Made by a program: the position numbers and the translations under genes. The notes beneath the pieces were generated by a model, which ran no database searches, was not told the DNA's origin, and saw only the letters and a program-made list of their open reading frames with translations. Shown here one piece after another: positions 44,547-54,463 of a DNA stretch of 54,961 bases. Every line of letters begins with the position of its first letter. Position 1 is the first letter of the stretch. Origin of the DNA: NORP240 sp942492445. Lineage in GTDB: Bacteria; Pseudomonadota; Gammaproteobacteria; Pseudomonadales; Pseudohongiellaceae. The DNA is taken from positions 1-54,961 of the forward strand of contig CALOEW010000050.1 of assembly GCA_942492445.1 (NCBI GenBank). The letters are read 5' to 3'.

Positions 44547-45880
44547 GTTGTCATTTCGCTGATTTTTCTCTGCCAGTGCATGGCGATATCCCGCACTGCG
44601 CCGGATTCCAGAGTGGTTAACTGACCTTCCCTGACGACGGCCCTGCCTCCGACCCAGACATGACTGACCCGCACGGCCGCGGAGTTGTAAACCAGGTGGG
44701 AGACCGGGTTGTACATTGGCAGGGCGCTCAGACTGTCAAGCTCCACGGCCACGAGATCGGCAAATTTACCGGCCTCGATGCTGCCGGTCAGCTGCTCCAG
44801 GCCGAGAGCGCGGGCGCCATTGAGGGTTGCCATCTGCAGGGCCTGAGTGGCAGGCAGTGTCGCGGCGTTGTGCGACACTCCCTTCGCCAGCAGGGCCGCG
44901 GTTTGCATTTCGGAAAACATATCCAGATCGTTATTGCTGGCGCAACCATCCGTACCCAGGGCAACGTTAACTCCGCTGGCAAGCAGATCACCGACCGGAC
45001 AGAAGCCACTGGCCAGCTTGAGATTGGATTCCGGACAGTGGACTACGTGGGCGCCGTGGGTATGGATCAGTTCGATTTCACCGGCAGTAAGCTGAGTGGC
45101 ATGAACGCAGACGAGTCGCGGGCTCATCAGGCCCAGACCGGCAAGCCGCTCGAGCGGACGTTGGCCGGAATTCTGCACGGCCTCCCGCACCTCGCTTTCG
45201 GTTTCATGGACGTGCATGTGGATGGGTATGTCAAGTTCCTCCGCCAGAGTCATGATTTTTGTCAGCGGAGCGTCAGAAACCGTGTAGGGCGCATGGGGGC
45301 CGAACGCCGTGTAAACCAGTTCACTGTTGCGATAATCGTCATGCAATTCCGTCGCCTTGGCTATGTATTCGTCAGCGTCCTGTGCCCAGGCAGTGGGGAA
45401 ATCAAGTACCGGGCTGGATAATTGCGTCCGGATGTGCGCGTTGGTGGCAGCCCGGGCCACTGCATCGGGGAAAAAATACATATCTGCAAAGCACGTCGTG
45501 CCTCCCAGGAGCATCTCGGCGATAGCCAGTTCGGCTCCCTGGTAGACAAATTCCTCGCTGACAAATTTCCCTTCCAGTGGCCAGATGTGTTTTTCCAGCC
45601 AGTCCTGCAAGGGGAGATCGTCGGCGACGCCACGAAACAGGCTCATGGAAGCGTGACCGTGAGCGTTGATCAGGCCGGGAATGAGTGCGTGGTTGTCCAG
45701 CCTTAGAACGGGAACCCCGGGGTAGCGATCGGGCACATCCACGGTTGGCAGTAACGCCTGGATCCTTTTCTCACCTATAGCGACACTGTGCCCGGTCAGT
45801 ACCGTGCCCTCCGGCACCACCGGTATTATCCAGCGCGCCGATACAATCAGCTCGGTATTCTGTTCAGGTTGCGGCTTCAA
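44543..45880 (-). CDS. mtaD: TRZ/ATZ-family amidohydrolase, MTA/SAH deaminase type
   Basis: The enzyme probably deaminates methylthioadenosine or S-adenosylhomocysteine. The 445 residues have the metal His pair NAHGHASMSLFRGVADDLPL (the usual first pair is HxH), HMHVHETESEV, CVHATQL and the metal Asp of ALGTDGCASNNDLDMFSEM. Being the first gene before ubiG, a SAM-dependent methyltransferase, suits a role in clearing SAH. Isoaspartate or 8-oxoguanine deaminase-like activity is the alternative. Confidence 0.88.
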   Translation of the reverse strand: MKPQPEQNTELIVSARWIIPVVPEGTVLTGHSVAIGEKRIQALLPTVDVPDRYPGVPVLRLDNHALIPGLINAHGHASMSLFRGVADDLPLQDWLEKHIWPLEGKFVSEEFVYQGAELAIAEMLLGGTTCFADMYFFPDAVARAATNAHIRTQLSSPVLDFPTAWAQDADEYIAKATELHDDYRNSELVYTAFGPHAPYTVSDAPLTKIMTLAEELDIPIHMHVHETESEVREAVQNSGQRPLERLAGLGLMSPRLVCVHATQLTAGEIELIHTHGAHVVHCPESNLKLASGFCPVGDLLASGVNVALGTDGCASNNDLDMFSEMQTAALLAKGVSHNAATLPATQALQMATLNGARALGLEQLTGSIEAGKFADLVAVELDSLSALPMYNPVSHLVYNSAAVRVSHVWVGGRAVVREGQLTTLESGAVRDIAMHWQRKISEMTT

Positions 45881-46226
45881 CGGCAGTCCCCGTGGCGGTT
45901 GGGAATGTGGGCCGCATTATAACGTCTGTGTACGAAAATAGCTTGGCGAATTTAGTCATTGCCCGGTCGTCCTAAGGTGCTGAAAAAGGCTGGTATTCTA
46001 CGCCAGATCAGGGATTATTTTACTGTAAGTCGGCATCTCTGATGTGTTAGAATTATCTGCTTGTTTCAGGGTGGAAATCTATCTGACTGACAACACGATT
46101 GAGTAGCAAACCAGGCTTGTTTCGACACGCTTCCGGCGGCAAATAACACCACCACGCTACAACCAGAATAATTATTCAATTCGAGTGAATTCATGCAATC
46201 TTTACACATGAGGATTAGGGTGGCTT
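45881..46226. other. Divergent intergenic region between mtaD and gyrA
   Basis: This 346-base gap has no gene. It should hold the gyrA promoter. TAGAAT at 46048-46053 is a possible -10 without a clear -35. AATTC-GAGT-GAATT lies within 46170-46195. AGGA just upstream of GGTGGCTTATG may serve gyrA. Nothing else is distinct. Confidence 0.4.
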
Positions 46227-48800
46227 ATGTCTGAGTTTGCCAAACAGGTTTCTCCGATATCGCTTGAAAGCGAGATGCGTGAATCCTACCTTGCGTACGC
46301 TATGAGCGTGATAGTCGGCCGCGCCCTGCCGGATGTCCGTGATGGTCTCAAGCCGGTTCATCGCAGAGTGCTGTTCGCGATGAACGTGCTGTCCAACGAC
46401 TACAACAAGCCTTATAAGAAATCCGCCCGCGTGGTCGGGGATGTCATTGGTAAATACCACCCTCACGGCGATACCGCGGCCTACGACACCATTGTACGTA
46501 TGGCGCAGAAATTCTCCCTGCGCTATCCCCTGGTGGACGGGCAGGGCAATTTTGGATCCGTCGACGGTGACTCCGCTGCCGCCATGCGCTACACCGAAAT
46601 ACGGATGTCCAGAATTGCCCATGACCTGCTGGCGGATCTGGACAAGGAAACCGTGGATTTCTCGGACAACTACGATGGCACCGAACAGATACCGGACGTC
46701 CTGCCAACTCAGATCCCCAATCTGCTGGTCAACGGGTCGTCGGGCATTGCCGTGGGCATGGCCACCAATATCCCGCCCCACAACCTTACCGAGGTTGTCA
46801 ATGCCTGTATCGCCCTGCTTGATGACGCTGATATCGATCTGGACGGCATCATGGAACATATCCAGGGTCCTGATTTTCCCACTGCCGCCATAATCAACGG
46901 ACGGGCCGGTATTCTGGAGGCTTATCGAACCGGTCGCGGGCGTATTTATGTGCGCGCCAGGGCCGAAATAGTCGAGGATGAAAAGAGCGGCCGGGCGTCC
47001 ATTATCGTTACGGAAATTCCCTACCAGCTGAACAAGGCGAAGCTGATCGAGCGAATCGCCGAGCTGGTAAAGGAAAAAAAGTTGGAGGGGATCACTGGTC
47101 TCAGGGATGAATCCGATAAAGACGGCATGCGTATAGTGATCGAGCTGCGCAGAGGCGAAGTGCCTGACGTAATACTTAACAATCTTTACGCACACACTCA
47201 GATGCAGGCTGTCTTCGGTATCAACATGGTGGCCCTGGTCGATGGTCAGCCCCGATTGCTGAACCTCAGGGATACCCTGGAAGCGTTTGTACGCCATCGT
47301 CGCGAAGTCGTGACACGGCGGACCAGATTCCTGTTGCGAAAGGCCAGGGAGCGAGGGCACATTCTGGAAGGTCTTGCCGTGGCACTGGCCAATATCGACG
47401 CGGTAATCGAACTGATCAAGTCTTCACCCAGCGCTGCAGAAGCCAAGGATAAGCTGCTGGACAGATCCTGGCGCTCTGAAGGCGTGCTGAAAATGCTGGG
47501 GGAATCCGGTTCCGACGCCTGTCGACCGGATGATCTGGATCCTAAGTACGGAATCCGGGGCGACGAATACTACCTGTCACCGGATCAGGCCCAGGCCATA
47601 CTGGACTTGCGTCTGCATCGCCTGACGGGGCTGGAGCAGGAGAAACTGATCAATGACTACCAGGAATTGTTGCGGCAGATTTCCGACTTTATCGAGATTC
47701 TCGACTCCGAACCACGCCTTCTTCAGGTCGTTCGCGAAGAGCTGGAACGAGTCCGCAGTGACTACGGGGATGAACGTCGCACCGAGATAGTTGAATCTCA
47801 GCACGACCTTACGGTTGAGGACCTGATTACGGAAGAGGAACGGGTCGTCACTATTTCCCAGACAGGCTATGCCAAGTCGCAGCCGATGAGCGATTATCGC
47901 GCCCAGCGCCGCGGCGGCATGGGCAAGGCGGCCGCTTCGGTGAAGGAAGAGGATTTCGTCGAGCATCTGTTGATAGCCAGCACACACGACACGGTGCTGT
48001 GTTTCAGCAATACCGGCAAGGTCTACTGGCTTAAGGTCTACCAGTTTCCACTTGCAGCGCGAACTTCAAGAGGCAGGCCTATTGTCAACATTCTGCCACT
48101 TGAAGACGGTGAGCAGATCACCAGCCTGTTACCTGTCCGGGAATTTTCTGAAAATCATTTCGTTTTCATGGCAACGGCAAACGGAACGGTCAAGAAAACC
48201 GAATTGACCAGTTTTTCCCGGCCGCGCAGTGTCGGTCTCAAGGCTCTGGAACTGGAGGATGGAGATGTTCTGGTAGGCACCGCGATAACTGACGGTTCCC
48301 AGGATGTCATGCTGGTGAGCAGCAGTGGCAAAACCATCCGTTTTCGGGAAGAGGATGTGCGGCCGATGGGAAGGACAGCGCGCGGCGTTCGCGGAATCCG
48401 ACTGGCGGAACATCAGCGTATGATTGCGTTGATTATTCCCGAAGCGGAAAAACAGATACTGTTTGTAGGTGAGAACGGCTATGGGAAACGTACCCGAATT
48501 GACGAATTTCCGATCTACGGGCGCGGCGGGCAGGGCGTTATCGGCATTCAGACCAGTGCCCGAAACGGCGCCGTGGTAGGTGCCGCACAGGTGGATGACG
48601 GCGATGAAATCATGCTTATCTCCGATAAGGGTACGCTGGTAAGAACCCGGGTCAACGAAGTGTCGGTTCAGGGGCGGAATACTCAGGGCGTGCGTCTGAT
48701 CAAATTAAAGGAGGAAGAGAGCCTGGTAGGCTTGGCACGAGTCAATGAACCCGAGGAAGGTGACGAAGAAAGTGATTCCGCGTCAACTGAAACTGAGTAG
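46227..48800 (+). CDS. gyrA: DNA gyrase subunit A
   Basis: GyrA cuts and rejoins DNA during supercoiling. The 857 residues begin MSEFAKQVSPISLESEMRES. The quinolone region reads GKYHPHGDTAAYDTIVRMAQ, with Thr at the E. coli Ser83 position and the Asp87 equivalent kept. The catalytic Tyr is in AAMRYTEIRMSRIA. The C-terminal wrapping domain has a GyrA box, QRRGGMG, with Met where Lys or Arg is usual, and several blade repeats. The tail is acidic (EEGDEESDSASTETE). pheA follows after 39 bases. Confidence 0.97.
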   Translation: MSEFAKQVSPISLESEMRESYLAYAMSVIVGRALPDVRDGLKPVHRRVLFAMNVLSNDYNKPYKKSARVVGDVIGKYHPHGDTAAYDTIVRMAQKFSLRYPLVDGQGNFGSVDGDSAAAMRYTEIRMSRIAHDLLADLDKETVDFSDNYDGTEQIPDVLPTQIPNLLVNGSSGIAVGMATNIPPHNLTEVVNACIALLDDADIDLDGIMEHIQGPDFPTAAIINGRAGILEAYRTGRGRIYVRARAEIVEDEKSGRASIIVTEIPYQLNKAKLIERIAELVKEKKLEGITGLRDESDKDGMRIVIELRRGEVPDVILNNLYAHTQMQAVFGINMVALVDGQPRLLNLRDTLEAFVRHRREVVTRRTRFLLRKARERGHILEGLAVALANIDAVIELIKSSPSAAEAKDKLLDRSWRSEGVLKMLGESGSDACRPDDLDPKYGIRGDEYYLSPDQAQAILDLRLHRLTGLEQEKLINDYQELLRQISDFIEILDSEPRLLQVVREELERVRSDYGDERRTEIVESQHDLTVEDLITEEERVVTISQTGYAKSQPMSDYRAQRRGGMGKAAASVKEEDFVEHLLIASTHDTVLCFSNTGKVYWLKVYQFPLAARTSRGRPIVNILPLEDGEQITSLLPVREFSENHFVFMATANGTVKKTELTSFSRPRSVGLKALELEDGDVLVGTAITDGSQDVMLVSSSGKTIRFREEDVRPMGRTARGVRGIRLAEHQRMIALIIPEAEKQILFVGENGYGKRTRIDEFPIYGRGGQGVIGIQTSARNGAVVGAAQVDDGDEIMLISDKGTLVRTRVNEVSVQGRNTQGVRLIKLKEEESLVGLARVNEPEEGDEESDSASTETE

Positions 48801-48839
48801 CAGAACCTTGTCTGCTGCCGGGAGTCATTGCGTTTCTGA

Positions 48840-49745
48840 TTGCGCCAGGAACCGAAAAGCCGGGCGATCAGCACCGTGACTGATCTGGATCCTGGCGATC
48901 AGGCCATTGCCTTCCTCGGTCCGGCCGGCACATTTTCCCATGCCGCGGTTCTGGAAGTGTTCGGGAACGATGTGCGGCTATTCAATTGCTCGACCATCGA
49001 TGACGTGTTCGTGGCGGTGGAGGCAGGAGAGGCGAAATACGGCGTGGTGCCGGTGGAAAATTCCACTGAAGGTGCCGTCAATAATACGCTGGACTGCCTG
49101 GTGGCGACCGATCTGAAAATTGTCGGCGAGGTCGTGGTGCCTATAGAACATCACTTCATGGTGCAGCACGGCACGGAACTCAGCACAATCACTAAAGTGG
49201 TGTCCCACAAGCAATCGCTTGCCCAATGCCGGAAATGGCTTGCCAGAAACTGGCCGGCACTCGACACCGAAGAGGTGGCCAGTAATGCCGAAGCAGCCCG
49301 GATCGCGTCACAGACGCCTGGAATCGCCGCTATTGCCGGGAAAATGGCGGCCGAGGCCTATGGGCTGGAGATAGTCTGCTCCGCCATCCAGGATCAGAAG
49401 GACAACAGCACCCGCTTCCTGATCATGGGAAAACATTATCGCAGTGCCACCGGCAAGGACAAGACCAGTACTCTGGTCTATACGGAGAATAGACCTGGCG
49501 CCCTGTTCCGGGTCCTGGAACCTTTCGCACAGCACCAGGTCAGCCTGACCCGAATTGAAACCCGGCCCTCCCGGAAAGAGGCCTGGGACTATGTGTTTTT
49601 TATTGATTTTCAGGGCCACCGCAGTGACGAAGCAGTCAGGGAGGTATTGTCCAGGCTCGCGGGCCGTACTGTTGAAGTGAAACTGCTGGGATCCTACCCA
49701 ATGGCGGAATCAGTTCCACCAGGCCCCCAGAAAGCAGCCGGCTGA
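48840..49745 (+). CDS. pheA: Prephenate dehydratase without chorismate mutase domain
   Basis: The enzyme makes phenylpyruvate. Domains are PDT (IAFLGPAGTFSHAAVLEVF, VVPVENSTEGAVNNTLD, DNSTRFLIMG) and a C-terminal ACT regulatory domain (NRPGALFRVLEPFAQHQVSL, LTRIETRPSRKEAWDYVFFI). It has at most 301 residues, from TTG 48840 or, with 289, from GTG 48876. Pseudomonas-type PheA has about 90 more residues of AroQ chorismate mutase in front. Here there is no space for them, since gyrA ends at 48800. serC and hisC, usual neighbours, are also absent. Confidence 0.93.
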   Translation: MRQEPKSRAISTVTDLDPGDQAIAFLGPAGTFSHAAVLEVFGNDVRLFNCSTIDDVFVAVEAGEAKYGVVPVENSTEGAVNNTLDCLVATDLKIVGEVVVPIEHHFMVQHGTELSTITKVVSHKQSLAQCRKWLARNWPALDTEEVASNAEAARIASQTPGIAAIAGKMAAEAYGLEIVCSAIQDQKDNSTRFLIMGKHYRSATGKDKTSTLVYTENRPGALFRVLEPFAQHQVSLTRIETRPSRKEAWDYVFFIDFQGHRSDEAVREVLSRLAGRTVEVKLLGSYPMAESVPPGPQKAAG

Positions 49746-49759
49746 TCCCGGTTGGCGGA

Positions 49760-52009
49760 GTGACCGGTTTGCCATCTATCGAAGACAACACAGTCCTTGT
49801 TATCGGCCTTGGCCTCATAGGTGGTTCCGTTGCCCGGGGGTTGCGGGAGGCCTTTCCCGGAATGCGGCTGCTCGTGGCTGACAGTGATCCACGGCAGACA
49901 GACCTGGCACTCGAACAGGGTGTGGCAAGCCGAGGCGCCCGGGATCCTCTCGAGTTTGTGGAACTGGCGGATCTGATAGTGATCGCTGTCCCGACGCTCT
50001 CGATTCCCGGAGTTCTGGAGCGGATCGCCAGCCTGCTGAAACCGTCCGCGGTAGTCACCGATGTCGCCAGCGTCAAGAATTCTGTAGTCTGCGCAGCCCG
50101 CGAAAAGCTGGGCGACAAAGTGCGCCGCTTTGTGGCAGGGCATCCGATCGCAGGTTCGGAAAAAAGTGGATTCGAGGCATCCAATGGCCGATTGTTCGAA
50201 GGTCGAAACGTGATCGTGACTCCCGACCCGGAGTCAGATCACGATGCGGTGCTGAAGGTGCACGACCTGTGGCGCAGGCTGGGTGCCCGGGTGCTGGGAA
50301 TGACAGTTCTACGACACGATCAGGTACTGGCTGCCACCAGTCATCTTCCTCATCTACTGTCCTATGCCCTGGTGGATGTTCTGGTCAAGAATCAACAGAA
50401 TGAAGATATTTTTCGCTACGCAGCCGGGGGATTTTCCGACTTCAGCCGCCTGGCTTCCAGTGATCCGACCATGTGGGCTGATATTTTTGTCGCCAATTCC
50501 GGCGCAACAACGGCCGTCCTCGATGACTATATTGAGCACCTGAACCACCTGCGCGCCGCACTGGTGGGGAAGGACTATCAGCTGCTCAGAGACACGTTCA
50601 CGGCAGCAAAAACCATTCGCGACAGATTCGTCAGGAAATTCAACAACACTATGCTATCCGACTCCCAGGAACCAAGGAAACACATCGACTATCTGGCCCT
50701 GCCCGGAGGTCGGGTCGAGGGCACTTTCAGGGTGCCAGGTGACAAGTCCATCTCCCATCGGGCAGTGATATTTGGTTCTCTCGCCCTTGGTAAGACTCGC
50801 GTCACCGGTTTTCTGGAAGGGGAGGACGCGCTCAATACCCTGGAAGCGTTCCGCGAAATGGGCGTTACAGTGGTCGGACCGGAGAGGGGTGAGTTGACTG
50901 TCTACGGGGTGGGGATGCATGGCCTGCAGGCCCCGCGCAGGCCACTGTATATGGGGAATTCCGGCACTGCAATGCGCCTGTTGGCAGGGTTGCTGGCCGC
51001 CCAGCCGTTTTCCAGTCAGCTAACCGGCGATGAATCGCTGTCGGCACGGCCGATGAATCGAATTGCCGAGCCCCTCAGGCTGATGGGTGCCAGCATCGAC
51101 ACTGCCGGTTCCGGAACTCCCCCGTTGTCTATCGAGGGGGCCGAGCTCCATGGCATCGAGTACCGGATGCCCATGGCCAGTGCGCAGGTGAAATCGTGTC
51201 TGCTGCTGGCAGCCATGTTCGCCTCGGGAGAAACCAGAATTCGACAACCGGCAGTCTGCCGCGATCACACCGAGCGTATGCTGCGAGGATTCGGGTACCC
51301 TGTTGAAGAAGATTCCGCACACGGCGAAGTCCGCCTGGTCGGGGGACAGCAGTTGCGCGCTGCGGAGATCGATATTCCCGGCGATATCTCATCGGCGGCA
51401 TTTTTCCTGGTGGCGGCCGCAATCACTCCAGGTTCACAGCTTTGCCTGGAACACGTGGGTGTCAATCCGACCCGGACAGGGATCATCGACCTGCTCACGC
51501 TGATGGGGGCGAGCATCGAAACAGTAAACCCCAGGGAGGTTGGTGGCGAACCGGTCGCGGACCTGGTCATCAGGCAGGTCCCGCTGCGGGGGATCGATAT
51601 CCCCGAAGCCCTGATACCACTGGCGATCGATGAGTTTCCGGCCCTGTTTATCGCCGCCGCCTGTGCCGAAGGCGTGACTCGGCTGCGGGGCGCCGAGGAA
51701 TTGCGGGTCAAGGAAAGTGACCGCCTTCAGGCGATGGCGGAGGGGCTCGGTGTTCTGGGAATCGAGCATCAGTTGCACAGGGACGGAATCGATATCACCG
51801 GTGGCCGTCCGGGGGGTGGAGAAATCGACAGTCACGGTGATCATCGCATCGCCATGGCGTTTGCCGTGGCGTCGTTGCGCAGCGAGGCACCCATCCGGAT
51901 CCGCAATTGTGCCAATGTGGCAACTTCTTTTCCCGGTTTTGTGGAGCTGGCCGATCAGGCGGGTCTGCGAATTCAGGTGGTAACGGATCCCGGTGTCGGA
52001 ACACAATGA
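49760..52009 (+). CDS. Prephenate dehydrogenase / EPSP synthase fusion
   Basis: This bifunctional protein joins TyrA (residues about 1-295) to AroA (about 305-749). TyrA shows the NAD loop VLVIGLGLIGGSVARGL, HPIAGSEKSGFEAS and ATSHLPHLLSYAL. AroA shows PGDKSISHRAVIFGSLALG, GNSGTAMRLLAGLLAAQPF, RPMNRIAEPLRLMGA, RVKESDRLQAMAEGL and SHGDHRIAMAFAVAS, the EPSP synthase signatures. Such tyrA-aroA fusions are known in Pseudomonas relatives. The start is GTG 49760, and the stop overlaps the cmk ATG. It links two branch steps of aromatic synthesis. Confidence 0.95.
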   Translation: MTGLPSIEDNTVLVIGLGLIGGSVARGLREAFPGMRLLVADSDPRQTDLALEQGVASRGARDPLEFVELADLIVIAVPTLSIPGVLERIASLLKPSAVVTDVASVKNSVVCAAREKLGDKVRRFVAGHPIAGSEKSGFEASNGRLFEGRNVIVTPDPESDHDAVLKVHDLWRRLGARVLGMTVLRHDQVLAATSHLPHLLSYALVDVLVKNQQNEDIFRYAAGGFSDFSRLASSDPTMWADIFVANSGATTAVLDDYIEHLNHLRAALVGKDYQLLRDTFTAAKTIRDRFVRKFNNTMLSDSQEPRKHIDYLALPGGRVEGTFRVPGDKSISHRAVIFGSLALGKTRVTGFLEGEDALNTLEAFREMGVTVVGPERGELTVYGVGMHGLQAPRRPLYMGNSGTAMRLLAGLLAAQPFSSQLTGDESLSARPMNRIAEPLRLMGASIDTAGSGTPPLSIEGAELHGIEYRMPMASAQVKSCLLLAAMFASGETRIRQPAVCRDHTERMLRGFGYPVEEDSAHGEVRLVGGQQLRAAEIDIPGDISSAAFFLVAAAITPGSQLCLEHVGVNPTRTGIIDLLTLMGASIETVNPREVGGEPVADLVIRQVPLRGIDIPEALIPLAIDEFPALFIAAACAEGVTRLRGAEELRVKESDRLQAMAEGLGVLGIEHQLHRDGIDITGGRPGGGEIDSHGDHRIAMAFAVASLRSEAPIRIRNCANVATSFPGFVELADQAGLRIQVVTDPGVGTQ

Positions 52010-52719
52010 TGGCAGGCAATGCCCCGGTCATAACCATCGACGGTCCCAGTGGTTCCGGGAAAGGCACTGTTTCTCAACGGGTAGCGCAGGCACTCGGCTA
52101 TCACCTCCTGGACAGTGGTGCCCTGTACCGGATTCTGGGTTGCGTTGCGTTGCAGCAGAATCTCGACCTGGACGACCACGATGGGCTGGCGCACACGGCG
52201 AAGGAGCTGGATATCCGCTTCGGAGGACGCAGGCCGGAGCTTCGGTAACCGTCAATGGCGAAGATGTTTCAGCCGATCTGATTCGGCAGGGATCTTGGCA
52301 GTGATATGGCCTCAAGGGTCGGTGCAATACCCGCGGCGCGGCAGGCTCTGCATGAGCGCCAGCTGGCATTCCGCCAGCCCCCGGGATTGGTGGCCGATGG
52401 CCGCGATATGGGCACCGTCGTATTCCCTGATGCCCAGCTGAAAATCTACCTCACGGCCAGTGTGGAAGCACGCGCGCAAAGGCGATATAAGCAGTTGATT
52501 GGTAAGGGTATTGATGCTATTCTGCCCGACCTTTTGCGAGACCTAAAAGAGCGGGACGCACGCGACAGCCAACGTGCAGTCTCTCCTCTCAAGCCCGCCG
52601 AGGACGCTCATCATACTCGATACTACCGACTGATGACTTTGGACAAGGTCATCGCCCGGGTCATGGAGACTGGTGCAGCAGCGTCTCCGCAAGAGTCGCT
52701 CCTCGCAGTAAAGGATTAA
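52006..52719 (+). CDS. cmk: Cytidylate kinase, two frameshifts
   Basis: Cmk phosphorylates CMP and dCMP. ATG 52006 begins APVITIDGPSGSGKGTVSQ, the P-loop. LLDSGALYRILGCVALQQN continues in frame to about 52240. TVNGEDVSADLIR is read in the next frame, and from about 52300 ASRVGAIPAARQALHERQLA, GLVADGRDMGTVVFPDA and KERDARDSQRAVSPLKPAED run to 52719 in a third. Homology is unbroken across both shifts, so errors are likely. It precedes rpsA as in most proteobacteria. Confidence 0.9.
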
Positions 52720-52877
52720 CCGTCAAGAGGTGGTCTGAGCTCACCAATCACCAGCATCGAGCAGTCCAGCCGACTTAAACATGAATAACCCCGTGATCAG
52801 CTGGGATCGCGGCAGGTTGCAATGAACTTCAACGTAACTTAAAATTCGCTGTAACTATCTGAATATTGGGAAATTTA

Positions 52878-53703
52878 ATGAGTGAGAATTTCGCAGATCT
52901 GTTTGAACAAAGTCTGAATGAAATAGACATGACCCCAGGTGCCATTGTGATCGGCACCGTGATTGACATCGACTCGGACTGGGTCACAGTCCACGCCGGC
53001 CTCAAATCTGAAGGCGTTATTCCCAAATCAATTCCTCGACAGCAGGGTAACCTCGTCTCGCAGATCGGTGATGAAGTAAAAGTGGCACTGGAAACAGTTG
53101 AAGACGGTTTCGGTGAAACCCGACTGTCCCGCGAAAAAGCCAAGCGTGCCGAATCCTGGATGGAACTGGAAGCCGCTTACGAGAAGAACGATATTGTCAC
53201 CGGTGTTATCAACGGCAAGGTCAAAGGCGGTTTCACTGTCGATCTGAACAATATTCGTGCCTTCCTGCCGGGCTCTCTGGTTGATGTGCGTCCTATCCGC
53301 GATACCATGCACCTGGAAGGCCAGGAGCTGGAATTCAAACTGATCAAACTGGATCAGAAACGCAACAACGTCGTGGTTTCACGTCGTGCGGTGCTGGAAT
53401 CTGTCAGCACGGAAGAGCGTGATGCATTGCTGGAGAAACTGCAGGAAGGCATGACCGTCAAAGGTATCGTCAAAAACCTGACCGATTACGGTGCATTCGT
53501 TGATCTGGGCGGTGTTGATGGTCTGCTGCACATCACTGACATGTCCTGGAAGCGTATCAAGCATCCCAGCGAAATCGTCAACGTGGGCGACGAGATCGAA
53601 GTCAAGGTCCTGCGAAGTACGACCGTAAGCGCAATCGCGTTTCACTGGGTCTCAAGCAGCTGGGTGAAGATCCATGGGTCAACATCAAGTCCCGCTACCC
53701 CGA
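52878..53703 (+). CDS. rpsA: 30S ribosomal protein S1, 3'-truncated at a join
   Basis: S1 guides mRNA to the ribosome with six OB-fold S1 domains. From ATG 52878, two and a half are present: PGAIVIGTVIDIDSDWVTVH, GFTVDLNNIRAFLPGSLVD, and GIVKNLTDYGAFVDLGGVDG with HITDMSWKRIKHPSE. A missing base near 53616 shifts the frame, and KYDRKRNRVSLGLKQLGEDP with VNIKSRYPD can be read on to about 53703. There the sequence becomes GC-rich and unrelated. About half of the protein is lost. Confidence 0.92.
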
Positions 53704-54460
53704 CACCGTGCAACCGAGAGCCCGACGCTGTCCCACGGCCCACTGGTGCCCGCGGCGAGCAGCCCACGAGCGGAGCGCTCGAAGCCATCCGGCAGCTCGA
53801 GAAACCGCCAGCCGCTGGCGGTGCCGACTTCTTGAGCCATGCGCGCTGGCTGATCGGCCCAACGCTCGCGCCCGTGGCGACCAAGGCGAGGACAACGTGA
53901 TGATGTGCGGCCAGCCGCGCGTAGAGCCGCGCGCGAAGCTCGACATGCTTGGCGTCAGACTCGGGCGTGGCGATGGCCTCGGCGGCGCGCCACAGCTGGG
54001 CCGCGAGCGCGGGGTCGAACAACGCCGCGCGCTCGGCCGCGTCGAGCAGCTCGAGCAGATCCGCCATACCGCTGTGGCCAAGCCTCGCGCGACGCCCGGC
54101 ATCGAGGCACCGCGCTCGAATGTCTCGATGTGGCGCTGTTCGACGCCCGCGTCCGCGTGCGAGGACGCGATGCTCGGCGCCGGACCGCCACGCTCCCACG
54201 CCAACAAGCCCGGCAGCGTGCCCGACTTCCACGGTCCGCTCATCTGCGCCCACGCGCCGTAGCTGAGCAGTCCGGGGCCATCGAGGAGCTCGCCGGCCAG
54301 GGTGTGCTTGCGGGCACGTCCGCAGGCGGCTCCACCGGACCCGGTGCCGTCGACGCCCGGCTCGTCGCTGCCTGGTTCATCGGTGGGTGGGTCGCCCGAG
54401 TCGCGCGGCGGCGTGCACGCGCCGAGCAGCGCCAGGGCCACGGCGCTGACGGAGATCGCC
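53704..54460 (-). pseudogene. Broken lipoprotein-like frame, very GC-rich
   Basis: Read on the minus strand, an apparent signal sequence with a lipobox (ISVSAVALALLGAC) is followed by an acidic Pro/Gly/Asp linker (DSGDPPTDEPGSDEPGVDG) and HTLAGELLDGPGLLSYGAWA. Further on, coding-like sequence switches frame (MADLLELLDAAERAALFDPA, then FLELPDGFERSARGLLAAG). The base composition and linker suggest a myxobacterial or other high-GC source. The frameshifts make the product uncertain and I know no family. It is cut near 53704 by the join with rpsA. Confidence 0.4.
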
Positions 54461-54463
54461 CGG

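Noticed and set aside
46215..47360. Long open frame (381 residues) on the strand opposite gyrA
   Set aside because: It mirrors the codon pattern of gyrA, has no recognisable domain, and gyrA is certain.
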